Virus record (IMG/VR): IMGVR_UViG_3300042449_002472
Coordinates: 1 to 64,000 of that record
Strand: one strand, 5' to 3'
DNA from: a virus
DNA: 64,000 bases
The notes below the pieces were generated by a model. It worked only from the letters and a program-made list of their open reading frames with translations. It did not search any database and was not told where the DNA came from. Below are positions 51,159-58,805 of this stretch, one piece after another. Positions within the stretch are counted from its first letter, which is position 1. The number at the start of each line of letters is the position of its first letter. Both the position numbers and the translations under genes were made by a program.

Positions 51159-51770
51159 TCCAATTCTTTTTATTCTTTTTAAATTTTTAATGTTAGAAGA
51201 ACTTTTTTCATAATCTTGTTTGATCAGATCCATAAATTTTTCTTTTAAATTTTCTGGTATAGACATTAAAATCTTATCAATTAATTTATAATCGATGTAA
51301 AAAGTTCCTAACTTTACAAGTCCAAACTCACTAGAAAACCTTTTGTAAAAATCATGATACATAATTTTCAAAGATGCAAATTCAGTGCTAAATTCTAAAG
51401 CAACAGGATTTTCCTTGTCTATTACAGTCTTTATTGACTTCAAGGCTTCTGAATATACTTTATATGGATTCATGCTTTTTCCACTAGGAGAAAGTTCATC
51501 TTTAGCACCTTCTAATGTCATAAAAACAACATAGGTTGGTCTTGTTAATTCGTCTTTAAATTTGTTTTCATATTTGAATAAGTCTGGCATTTTTTGGAAT
51601 AGAAAGTCTTTGACTCCTCTTGGATGCCTTATAAAATTCATTTTATATTTTTCATTTTCAGAAGCATAGAAATGGTAGTCGTATTGCCATTTACTTCCTT
51701 GCAATGCCACTGGCTTGAAATCTGATAAAACAGACCGCAATTCATTTATATATTGATAAAACGATTTCAT
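51153..51770 (-). CDS. Leader-bearing cargo protein, FYxRF family
   Basis: About 205 aa starting MKSFYQYINELRSVLSDF. TYVVFMTLEGAKDE, IDKENPVALEFSTEFASLKI and MYHDFYKRFSSEFG match the P-x-x-x-x-F-S / F-Y-K-R-F pattern of 41207-42130 and 52204-52962. ATG 51770 gives the leader and has TATATATA close upstream without a Shine-Dalgarno. An in-frame ATG at 51803 lacks leader character. Fold may be GNAT-like; function unknown. Confidence 0.6.
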   Translation of the reverse strand: MKSFYQYINELRSVLSDFKPVALQGSKWQYDYHFYASENEKYKMNFIRHPRGVKDFLFQKMPDLFKYENKFKDELTRPTYVVFMTLEGAKDELSPSGKSMNPYKVYSEALKSIKTVIDKENPVALEFSTEFASLKIMYHDFYKRFSSEFGLVKLGTFYIDYKLIDKILMSIPENLKEKFMDLIKQDYEKSSSNIKNLKRIKRIGL

Positions 51771-51812
51771 GAATGTATATATATTTAACCAAGGCATTCT
51801 CAAGAGGTTATA

Positions 51813-52202
51813 ATGAAAAGTATTAATGAATTTAAGGCAAGCGGAAAAATTAAAGACTTAGTTTATAAATTATTTGAAGCAAGACAAGTCTCTCATACTG
51901 CTCATTTACAAACAAAAAGTTATGCCGAACATAAAGCTTTAAATTCTTTTTACAACGACCTACTTGATTTAGCAGATACATTCATTGAAACATACCAAGG
52001 CCAATATGGAATTATTAGTGGGTATGAAAGCATGAGTATTGAAAAAGAATCAGATATTGTCAAATACCTTGAAGATTTTGCCAATGTAATCAAATCGAAT
52101 AGAAAAAACTTAAATGAAGATGACACTCATTTGCATAATATACTTGATGAGATTATGGGTTTGACTTTTCAAACTATTTACAAATTAAAATTTCTAAAAT
52201 AA
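51813..52202 (+). CDS. Dps/ferritin-like helical protein (phage type)
   Basis: 129 aa, all helical. KLFEARQVSHTAHLQTKSYA followed by EHKALNSFYNDLLDLADTFI and ETYQGQYG recall the first two helices of Dps-like four-helix proteins in phages (DUF5856-like). His and Glu residues in those helices could bind iron. It begins MKSINEFKASGK, possibly a weak leader. GAGG is 6 nt from the ATG. It sits between convergent cargo genes. Confidence 0.6.
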   Translation: MKSINEFKASGKIKDLVYKLFEARQVSHTAHLQTKSYAEHKALNSFYNDLLDLADTFIETYQGQYGIISGYESMSIEKESDIVKYLEDFANVIKSNRKNLNEDDTHLHNILDEIMGLTFQTIYKLKFLK

Positions 52203-52203
52203 A

Positions 52204-52962
52204 TTATGATATTGAAGATGCTTTATTTTTATGAGACATTTTAAATTTTCTTATTTTAGAAACATAAGATTTCTTTTCTAAATCTACATCTTGTATTATT
52301 TTAATGAGTTTATCTGGTAAAGATTGATCTATTTTTCTTGAATCTCTTATTATGCTATCAATTTTTTCTTTCTTTATATAAAAGTCAGATCCAACAAAAG
52401 CGTATTGGGTGTGAAGATAATGTTTGTAAAATCTATCATATATTGATATTAAGCTTGGGTCTTGATCACTGGGAGATATCCAAAACGCATCAGGATTCTT
52501 TTCCTCGATAACCTTTCTGGTTGCAACAATCACATTGGCATATACAAATAATGGATCGCTTTCTTCAAATTTACCAAATTTTGGAGTAAAATTACTTTTT
52601 TCGCTATATAAATCTAATTTGAAAATTGATTTTAGATTATTTAAAAATATATCAATAATTTTTTTACCTAAATCAGAATTCTTATCGATTGAAAGTTTTG
52701 CGAGAAATATCTTAGCAATTTCAGCCGATAATCTTCTGCCGAAATTTTCAAATTGAACTTCATAATTGTCAGAATGCTCAATATCATATTCTTTTGATTT
52801 AAATTGATATCCAAAACCAGTACCAAAATTAGACAACTTGACAGAATTAAGTGGTGCTTGCATCGCTGGATATGTTTTCCCAGTTATGGGATCAGTCCAA
52901 TTAAACGAAACTTCTTGCAACAAATCTTCAATAAGGTAATTTTTAAAATTCAATTTGAACAT
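52204..52962 (-). CDS. Leader-bearing cargo protein, FYxHY family
   Basis: 252 aa starting MFKLNFKNYLIEDLLQEV, where LNFKNYLIED is the leader core. NVIVATRKVIEEKNPDAFWI then SIYDRFYKHYLHTQY follows the same pattern as 41207-42130 and 51153-51770. The C-terminus is basic (KIRKFKMSHKNKASS). It starts 4 nt after the stop of 52966-53433, the array-type junction. Function unknown. Confidence 0.6.
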   Translation of the reverse strand: MFKLNFKNYLIEDLLQEVSFNWTDPITGKTYPAMQAPLNSVKLSNFGTGFGYQFKSKEYDIEHSDNYEVQFENFGRRLSAEIAKIFLAKLSIDKNSDLGKKIIDIFLNNLKSIFKLDLYSEKSNFTPKFGKFEESDPLFVYANVIVATRKVIEEKNPDAFWISPSDQDPSLISIYDRFYKHYLHTQYAFVGSDFYIKKEKIDSIIRDSRKIDQSLPDKLIKIIQDVDLEKKSYVSKIRKFKMSHKNKASSIS

Positions 52963-52965
52963 ACA

Positions 52966-53433
52966 TTATTTATCTAATATTTTGTATTTTTCTTGCAAAT
53001 AAGCAAGCAATTCTTTTTGTTCTTCATCCAAAGTCTTATTTTTGTCGAAAAGTATTTCATATCTTTTCTGCATTTCTTGGAATGTTTCTCTTTTTTTCTT
53101 AATTGGAAATTCAGTTTTATAGTATTGGATATCATCTGCTATATCAATGGAATCTAAAAAGGCACTATAATCTACGGCAAAACCTATTCTTTTTTCAGAA
53201 TATTTAAGAACTTTCATATCAACATTTTTAGTTGGTATCTTTCTAATTTCTGCAATAGTGTATTTAATTTCATTAGTTGCAATTGATGGTTTTGAATTTG
53301 TCTTTTTATTGAATTCATGGATCAAATCATTGAATTTAATCCAATAATTTTTAGTTGAAACCTCAACAGCAATAGGGTTTTCAATTTTATCTTGCGACAA
53401 CAATAGAAATATAACTGAAAATAAAGAACACAT
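52966..53433 (-). CDS. Exported or membrane-anchored small protein
   Basis: About 155 aa from ATG 53433, starting MCSLFSVIFLLLSQDK. The first 13 residues form a short hydrophobic segment, either a signal peptide or an anchor. The rest is soluble and ends in a charged helix with KKKRETFQEMQKRYEILF. AAGGAG lies 7-8 nt before this ATG. The upstream ATGs at 53490 and 53460 lack such a site. No family recognised. It is followed by a leader-bearing gene 4 bp downstream. Confidence 0.6.
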   Translation of the reverse strand: MCSLFSVIFLLLSQDKIENPIAVEVSTKNYWIKFNDLIHEFNKKTNSKPSIATNEIKYTIAEIRKIPTKNVDMKVLKYSEKRIGFAVDYSAFLDSIDIADDIQYYKTEFPIKKKRETFQEMQKRYEILFDKNKTLDEEQKELLAYLQEKYKILDK

Positions 53434-53548
53434 AATAATTCTCCTTGAGTTTGTTTTCATAAGAATAATTTGATTTGTTTCATTTGTCAATCGATCTTGC
53501 TTTAATATTAGAAATGATTTAAAATCTCTTCATTCAAAGGAGAAAATT

Positions 53549-54067
53549 ATGAATGAACTTGAAAATCCAGTGGCATTAGGAGTCACAATAACTCTTGATC
53601 CAACCGAACAGTTAATCTGCAAGGCTATCGCCAAAAAAAGATATCAAAATTCAAGAAGTATGAATGTCAAAAACTCTAAAATTGGCGATCAATCTAATGA
53701 GCAGACTGATCTTGAAGGAGTTTCATCTGAATTGGCGTTTTGTAAGATGTTCAATGTATATCCCGATCTAACTGCACAAGTAAAATCTTCAATAGATGGT
53801 ACAGATCAAGGCGATGCTGTGCTGCGTGATGGAAGAACTGTCGATGTAAAAAGCACAAGATATTTAACAGGAAGACTACTTGCTGTGAGATGGAAGAAAC
53901 AAAATGTCGATTTGTTCGCTTTGATGATAGGAACTTTCCCAACATATACATTTAAAGGATTTATGAAAAGTGAAGAGCTTTTAAAAGAAGAAAGAATGGG
54001 TAATTTAGGTCACGGAAATAGCTACATAGCACAACAGCATGAACTTAAAGATCTTGAAAATATTTAA
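53549..54067 (+). CDS. PD-(D/E)XK nuclease-like protein
   Basis: 172 aa. LEGVSSELAFCKMFNVYPDL, then DGTDQGDAVLRDGRTVDVKS give the E, D and x-V-K arrangement of PD-(D/E)XK enzymes; the last two follow the D-(x)n-D-V-K form. I infer a DNA endonuclease or a binding relic. AAAGGAG is ~6 nt before the ATG. Its stop (TAA 54065-54067) is followed within 15 nt by the CAP lipoprotein in the same frame. Confidence 0.65.
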   Translation: MNELENPVALGVTITLDPTEQLICKAIAKKRYQNSRSMNVKNSKIGDQSNEQTDLEGVSSELAFCKMFNVYPDLTAQVKSSIDGTDQGDAVLRDGRTVDVKSTRYLTGRLLAVRWKKQNVDLFALMIGTFPTYTFKGFMKSEELLKEERMGNLGHGNSYIAQQHELKDLENI

Positions 54068-54082
54068 AATAGGAGTCGAATT

Positions 54083-54580
54083 ATCAATAGTTTATTTAAA
54101 ATTTCTTTTTTTTTTACATTATTTTTATGTGGTTGCCCAAAAACAACTAATGATAATTCAAATAAAATAAAGCAAAATCCTGTAGAAGAAAAACCTAGTC
54201 AAAATATAGATTATAAAAATGAATATTCCGAATCAAATCTAAAGCTCTTAAAGCTGCATAATAAACAAAGAGAGTACAAAGGCAGGGTTGGATTAGATTT
54301 AGATAAAACTCTTATAAATTACGCACAAAAGCATGCTGAATGGATGGCTAAAAAAAACAACCTTACTCATTCTGATATATCTGTTTTAATGGGTAAATAT
54401 CATACTGCTGGTGAAAACATAGCTTGGAATCAAGAAGACGAGGATGAAGTGACAAATTCATGGATGAATTCTTCTGGTCATCGTGCAAATATCCTGAATA
54501 GAAGTTTTTCCAAAGTTGGATTTGGTGTCGCATCAGCAAAAGATGGAAGTCTATATTGGTGTACTGTTTTTGGTGACTGA
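54083..54580 (+). CDS. CAP/SCP-domain lipoprotein with a non-AUG start
   Basis: About 165 aa. From 54083 the frame reads INSLFKISFFFTLFLCGCPK, a signal peptide ending in a lipobox-like LCGC. A linker follows, then the CAP motifs: INYAQKHAEWMAKKNNLTHS, GENIAW and WMNSSGHRANILNRSF, ending GVASAKDGSLYWCTVFGD. No ATG, GTG or TTG is in frame before the signal peptide. AGGAG at 54071-54075 is spaced for ATC 54083 or ATT 54080. The first in-frame ATG (54332) is inside the CAP domain. Either initiation at an AUU/AUC codon occurs or the start was lost. Confidence 0.75.
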   Translation: MNSLFKISFFFTLFLCGCPKTTNDNSNKIKQNPVEEKPSQNIDYKNEYSESNLKLLKLHNKQREYKGRVGLDLDKTLINYAQKHAEWMAKKNNLTHSDISVLMGKYHTAGENIAWNQEDEDEVTNSWMNSSGHRANILNRSFSKVGFGVASAKDGSLYWCTVFGD

Positions 54581-55009
54581 TTCCATTTTTAAATATAAAT
54601 TCTTAGGTGGTTCTTTGTAATAAAACTTTATATAAGGACAAATCCAAGCCCCTTGATCAGACATCATACCTTTGAGATTTTCCTCATGGACATCATAAAG
54701 CCAACCATCATACAATGGCTCTTTGTAAATCATTTTAACATCACATGATGGAAAATAATTATCTGATACCAAAAGAATAAAGCCATTTTTATAATCTGAT
54801 AATTTTTTAAGCTTGCATCCTATATTTATCAATCTGTCTGTTCCAACAACCACTGGAGATAATGCCATATCTGTAATTTGTGCTGGTGCAAAATCATAAA
54901 ATTCTCCATTTTTTTCAAACATCCATCTATTGTCTCTTTTCAAAACAAAGAATGTTCTTACTCCAATTTTTTCGTAATCACTATTATCAAATTCATTTAA
55001 AACACTCAT
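54551..55009 (-). CDS. Small unknown protein
   Basis: 152 aa beginning MSVLNEFDNSDYEKIGVRTF. The C-terminal region has GWLYDVHEENLKGMMSDQGA and WICPYIKFYYKEPPKNLYLK. I do not recognise it. Its last 30 bp overlap, tail to tail, the CAP lipoprotein. TAATG overlaps with the upstream gene's stop, so it belongs to the 55-58 kb operon. AAGGAC precedes the ATG. Confidence 0.6.
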   Translation of the reverse strand: MSVLNEFDNSDYEKIGVRTFFVLKRDNRWMFEKNGEFYDFAPAQITDMALSPVVVGTDRLINIGCKLKKLSDYKNGFILLVSDNYFPSCDVKMIYKEPLYDGWLYDVHEENLKGMMSDQGAWICPYIKFYYKEPPKNLYLKMESVTKNSTPI

Positions 55010-55443
55010 TAGCAGTCCTTAAATTTGTTTTGTGTTATCTTTATTTTTTCAATATCTTTAGCTGGTCTAGAAAAAACTTTCAGAACCACTTCTTCTTTTC
55101 TATAATTGAGTACAAATATAATCATATCGCACTCTAAAGATTTACTTTTAGATGCGTATAAAATATTATGAATTTCAATCTTTTTTGATATTAGATTCTC
55201 GATACAACCAGCAACATCGAAGGCAAAATTGTAATAGAATGTTTTGCCATCTCTTGCTCCTCCAACAATTTCATTTCTCGATGGACAAGCAAGCAATTCT
55301 ATCCTTTTCGTATCTTCGTCAAAGGTTACTTTGGTGTGAATATTAGTTTCCATATCAGATTCTTTTCTTTTTGCCTCTCCTATATAGCACCAATTGATGT
55401 ATACGCTTTCAAATATTTTTTTATATATTGGTTTAATTTTCAT
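55009..55443 (-). CDS. Small unknown protein
   Basis: 144 aa beginning MKIKPIYKKIFESVYINWCY. Beta-rich middle (KTFYYNFAFDVAGCIENLIS). The N-terminus could be a distant leader (YKKIFES), but this is weak. No family recognised. It overlaps the adjacent stops by one base or touches them at both ends, consistent with an operon. Confidence 0.55.
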   Translation of the reverse strand: MKIKPIYKKIFESVYINWCYIGEAKRKESDMETNIHTKVTFDEDTKRIELLACPSRNEIVGGARDGKTFYYNFAFDVAGCIENLISKKIEIHNILYASKSKSLECDMIIFVLNYRKEEVVLKVFSRPAKDIEKIKITQNKFKDC

Positions 55444-55637
55444 TAATTGTACCCTGCCTTTTTGTCTATTTCGATAATCATCTTCAATACTTTTTCTACC
55501 TCACTAAGCATCTCTGCTTTAGTTCCGTAGAATCTAAAATCTCCAAAATCATGGGCAACATCCCAAGGATAATTGGGTGACAACCTCTCTGCTTCGACAT
55601 GAACACCATCTGAGGTATCAAAAATTATTTTTTTCAT
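55443..55637 (-). CDS. Small unknown protein
   Basis: 64 aa from ATG 55637, starting MKKIIFDTSDGVHVEAERLS. The helical end is EVEKVLKMIIEIDKKAGYN. AGAGA is 7 nt upstream of this ATG; the ATG at 55643 has the same site too close. No family recognised. Part of the operon that runs 58255 to 54551. Confidence 0.5.
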   Translation of the reverse strand: MKKIIFDTSDGVHVEAERLSPNYPWDVAHDFGDFRFYGTKAEMLSEVEKVLKMIIEIDKKAGYN

Positions 55638-55647
55638 TTTCATTTCT

Positions 55648-55878
55648 CTAAAAGGGTAATTCGTCAATTGTAAAAAACTTTGGAGGAACAACTTTGTATT
55701 CTTCTCCTATAAAATCAAGTATTTGTTGCTTTCTTTCATCTGGTAAAAAATCAAAAGTTAATGCCAACAAATCAATAGCTACATTAACTTCATCTTCTTC
55801 ATTTGATGATGCTGATTTTATAATAGAATTTAAAAAATTCATAATCTTCTTTTTGATTTCAAGATTATTTTTTTTCAC
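55648..55878 (-). CDS. Small acidic protein, probable GTG start
   Basis: About 76 aa starting at a GTG (55878) with GGAG 8 nt upstream. An ATG at 55842 (MNFLNSIIKSASSNEEDE) with AGAAG is the alternative. The rest is acidic and helical: AIDLLALTFDFLPDERKQQI. No family recognised. TATAAT lies just upstream of the GGAG, so a promoter may start here. Confidence 0.45.
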   Translation of the reverse strand: MKKNNLEIKKKIMNFLNSIIKSASSNEEDEVNVAIDLLALTFDFLPDERKQQILDFIGEEYKVVPPKFFTIDELPF

Positions 55879-55938
55879 AGTATAAACTCCATAATTATAC
55901 CATACCAACATTTCACGAACAGTAAAGAAGACTAATAG

Positions 55939-56781
55939 TCACCAAGAATAAAAATCAGATTTATACAAATCAAAATTAAAATCAAATATTTTCCTTTGCA
56001 AGTTTTCGGCAAAGTGTTCTGGACTTATAATGACATTAATATCGCAATTTTTAATATTTTCTTTAACAATGCTAGTCACACCATCAATAAACTTTACAGT
56101 TCCAAGAAGTGGCATTGTTTCTAAAAGTTGCAAAAAGCATTCATCAGAAATTAATTTGTTAACTAAAAGATATTTGCATAATTTTTTCATTTTCGTTGAA
56201 GCGTCACACCAATCAGGGTGTTTTGCCGAAATCAAGTCAATGATAAACAAATCATATTTGGAAGACACGAAAGAATAAACACTTCTAATATTGTGCAAAT
56301 ACTGTCTATCTTCGCTGAATCCAATACGGTTCAAAAAAGCAGAGTCATCTTGGTCTTCTGGCTTTGATTTTATAATACTTTGTATTAACAACCATGAATT
56401 CTTATTTTCCAGATTGATTGGAGATTCATCATTCCAAGTTATTTTGTAATCACTATCGCATTTATAATCAAAGCATTTTCCATCAAATGAATTGTCGTTA
56501 TAAAACAAAATCGAAAATGACGAATCTTTTTTTTCTGTATTGATATTTCCATCAACACAAATGCACACTTGATCTATTGAGGCACCAACTTTGAACAGTT
56601 TGACAATTGATGCAATCTCATAATCATTTTTAGAAAAAACAATACAAGACGGAGAACCTTTCTTTCCAAATATTAAAAAAGAAGGTGTTGAAATTGATTT
56701 AGAGTGCGATGACCAATATTCTTTAAATTTCTGGGCAAAATTAAAAATATTTTTTTCTTCCGTGAAAATAAAATCAAACAT
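55939..56781 (-). CDS. Unknown protein
   Basis: About 280 aa starting MFDFIFTEEKNIFNFAQKFK. PSFLIFGKKGSPSCIVFSKN and several strand-rich parts suggest an alpha/beta fold. SAKHPDWCDASTKMKKLCKY lies in the C-terminal half. I do not recognise it. ATG 56781 lies just after the TGA of the upstream gene (56784). It is in the same operon as the sigma-like factor. Confidence 0.55.
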   Translation of the reverse strand: MFDFIFTEEKNIFNFAQKFKEYWSSHSKSISTPSFLIFGKKGSPSCIVFSKNDYEIASIVKLFKVGASIDQVCICVDGNINTEKKDSSFSILFYNDNSFDGKCFDYKCDSDYKITWNDESPINLENKNSWLLIQSIIKSKPEDQDDSAFLNRIGFSEDRQYLHNIRSVYSFVSSKYDLFIIDLISAKHPDWCDASTKMKKLCKYLLVNKLISDECFLQLLETMPLLGTVKFIDGVTSIVKENIKNCDINVIISPEHFAENLQRKIFDFNFDLYKSDFYSW

Positions 56782-56783
56782 AA

Positions 56784-57002
56784 TCAACTCGGTGGTACTA
56801 AGTTCTGTAACTGTAAGCCAAAAGCCATAATAGCTGGATTAGTAGATTTGCAAGCCACAATAAAATCCCCAATGTCTAAAGCCAGATTAAGATCTAAATC
56901 GACATCAACACGATGCTTAATGGAAAATGATGGATCTTTAGGCTTATTTCTATTGTCTTCAAAATCATTATTTTTTTTGGATCTAGGGTTAAATTCATTC
57001 AT
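56784..57002 (-). CDS. Small unknown protein
   Basis: 72 aa starting MNEFNPRSKKNNDFEDNRNK, a basic/acidic low-complexity beginning, then a compact helical part (LDIGDFIVACKSTNPAIMAF). AAGG is ~8 nt upstream of the ATG. It overlaps the stop of 56995-57318 by 8 bp. No family recognised. Confidence 0.5.
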   Translation of the reverse strand: MNEFNPRSKKNNDFEDNRNKPKDPSFSIKHRVDVDLDLNLALDIGDFIVACKSTNPAIMAFGLQLQNLVPPS

Positions 57003-57318
57003 AGTTCAGACCTTTCACTGTTACATATAAAAAATCAATATTAGGAAGTTTATCCTGCAACTCTACAGGAAGTTTTATAACATTAGATTCAGTAGCATAC
57101 AATATGAAATTATCATTTTTGGAAATAAGCTTAATGAACATATCGTAATTAGGAATTTTTCCCGATGATATCACTAATGAAATACCATCATTGCACACTT
57201 CCTTTGAATGTTCAATAAATATTTTAAAAATTTCAGAATCAAGTTGGATATTCCACTCAGGAAATATCCAACTATCATTCTTTCTGATGATTGGAACCAC
57301 AGCTAAACTATTACTCAT
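56995..57318 (-). CDS. Small unknown protein
   Basis: 107 aa starting MSNSLAVVPIIRKNDSWIFP. It has alternating strands and helices (EWNIQLDSEIFKIFIEHSKE) without a recognised family. Its ATG overlaps the 3' end of the sigma-like gene by 8 bp, so it is co-transcribed with it. Confidence 0.55.
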   Translation of the reverse strand: MSNSLAVVPIIRKNDSWIFPEWNIQLDSEIFKIFIEHSKEVCNDGISLVISSGKIPNYDMFIKLISKNDNFILYATESNVIKLPVELQDKLPNIDFLYVTVKGLNYE

Positions 57319-58255
57319 TTAAACTCCAATGTTTTTTTATTACACTTACAGCCGTTTTAAACGCATGTGTAATGGTCATTTTTGAGTAAGGTCTTTTGGT
57401 AGAAGGATTAACCAATGATCTTGCAAGTTCTGACTTCCATCCATGCTTACCATTAAGGGAAGCGATGATACATTTACGCTCTAAATCTGATAGTGGCAAA
57501 TTATCGATTTCAGAAACATTAAATGTAACTTCCGATTCATTTTGCCTTGCAACCGGATCAAACCTTAGACCATCAGAATCATACAAGCTCTCAACCACAC
57601 ACTTTGTGATATGACTATTTACATTTCTTCTTTGTTTGGAGTTAAGTTTTAAATCCTCAAAAACATCTTCTCTCGTTTTATTTGGATTTTGAAGCATATT
57701 TTGTTCAACTATATTCTTAAGCACATAATGCCTAGAAGGAGAAACTATAAGACGATTCTTATTGATATGGTGCGATCTATATCTTGAAGCAACCCTACGC
57801 AAAAATGAAGTTATTTCTTTAGTTTCATCCGTAAAGTAATAAAGAGCAAAGATGGACTTTAGAAACAATTCTTGCATGATATCTGCATCGCCATATGACC
57901 ATTTGTACAGCAAAGGAATATGTCCTTCAATAACTGCAACTTCGATAGTCTTATTTCCTAATTCTGAGAATATTACCTTTTTAGGAATTAAGATTGTTTT
58001 GCGATCATTTTCAAATTCTGCAATTAAATTTTCTGGAATTTTATCAGTGTTTGGCTTATCGCTTAGTACTGACCATCTGAAAGCTACTTTTTCCTTACGA
58101 GGATAAAAAGATGACCATTTTTTCATTAATTCTGAGCTTTTCTTTATCTTTTCTTTTATGAAAGACTTATTTTCCTCAGAAAGAATATTATATTTGTAAC
58201 TCATTGCTGCTTCAACCAACCTTTCTTGTTGTGATTGTTTACCGACTACAAACAT
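57311..58255 (-). CDS. Sigma-70-like transcription factor
   Basis: 314 aa. KWSYGDADIMQELFLKSIFA followed by LYYFTDETKEITSFLRRVAS resembles region 2, which contacts the polymerase and the -10 element. Near the C-terminus, LPLSDLERKCIIASLNGKHG then PYSKMTITHAFKTAVSVIKK looks like a region 4 helix-turn-helix. The middle is divergent. I infer a phage-specific sigma factor that redirects host RNA polymerase, possibly to TATAAATA-type late promoters. It heads the 54.5-58.3 kb operon. No clear Shine-Dalgarno. Confidence 0.65.
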   Translation of the reverse strand: MFVVGKQSQQERLVEAAMSYKYNILSEENKSFIKEKIKKSSELMKKWSSFYPRKEKVAFRWSVLSDKPNTDKIPENLIAEFENDRKTILIPKKVIFSELGNKTIEVAVIEGHIPLLYKWSYGDADIMQELFLKSIFALYYFTDETKEITSFLRRVASRYRSHHINKNRLIVSPSRHYVLKNIVEQNMLQNPNKTREDVFEDLKLNSKQRRNVNSHITKCVVESLYDSDGLRFDPVARQNESEVTFNVSEIDNLPLSDLERKCIIASLNGKHGWKSELARSLVNPSTKRPYSKMTITHAFKTAVSVIKKHWSLNE

Positions 58256-58387
58256 AAGGTAAAAAGATTTGTCCGAAACTCAACCTGATCTTTTACCCTT
58301 ACATATAGTTGTTCGTTGTTGCTGCCAATTTATTTCAAGAAATTTATCCTAATGATAAAAATTTTTGACAAATTGATTTTAAAAACT

Positions 58388-58395
58388 TATAAATA
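58388..58395 (+). promoter_or_regulatory. TATAAATA box (T4-late-like)
   Basis: A perfect TATAAATA, the consensus of T4-type late promoters, ends 5 nt before the ATG of the HAD gene (58401). If used, the transcript would be nearly leaderless. It lies between the sigma-like gene and the divergent HAD gene. Confidence 0.4.
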
Positions 58396-58400
58396 AAGCC

Positions 58401-58805
58401 ATGAACATTATTCATTTTTTTGAGTGGGAACAGCCAGATATAATAAGCTTTGACTTTGACGATACTTTATGCTTAAAATATGGCGTTCCAAATGAAGAAA
58501 TTGTTAAAATTCTCAAAAATTACCATCGTGAAGGCTGTACATGCATAATAGTAACCGCAAGGAATCATGAGCATGAATCAGAGGAATGGTGGCAAGAAAA
58601 TCAACCAAATCGTACTACTATAATTAAATTCTTAAAAAAACATCAAATACCAATTGAGAAAATATTTTTCACCAACCATGAGCCAAAAGGCCCAATTTTA
58701 AAAAAATTAAATGTAAAATTGCATTATGACGATAAAGATGAAGAATTAGAAAGTGCCAAAGATCACGGCATAAAAACTATAAAAGTGGAATATAAGGAAG
58801 TTTAA
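58401..58805 (+). CDS. HAD-superfamily phosphatase
   Basis: 134 aa. IISFDFDDTLCLKYGV holds D18-x-D20-D21-T22, the HAD motif I. CIIVTARNHEHESEEW is motif II. IFFTNHEPKGPILKKLN carries the Lys, and LHYDDKDEELESAK is the acidic motif. The size and layout resemble the phosphatase part of polynucleotide kinases or 5'-nucleotidases. The first residues MNIIHFFEWEQ may be a weak cargo leader. The stop overlaps the next gene's ATG (TAATG). Confidence 0.8.
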   Translation: MNIIHFFEWEQPDIISFDFDDTLCLKYGVPNEEIVKILKNYHREGCTCIIVTARNHEHESEEWWQENQPNRTTIIKFLKKHQIPIEKIFFTNHEPKGPILKKLNVKLHYDDKDEELESAKDHGIKTIKVEYKEV

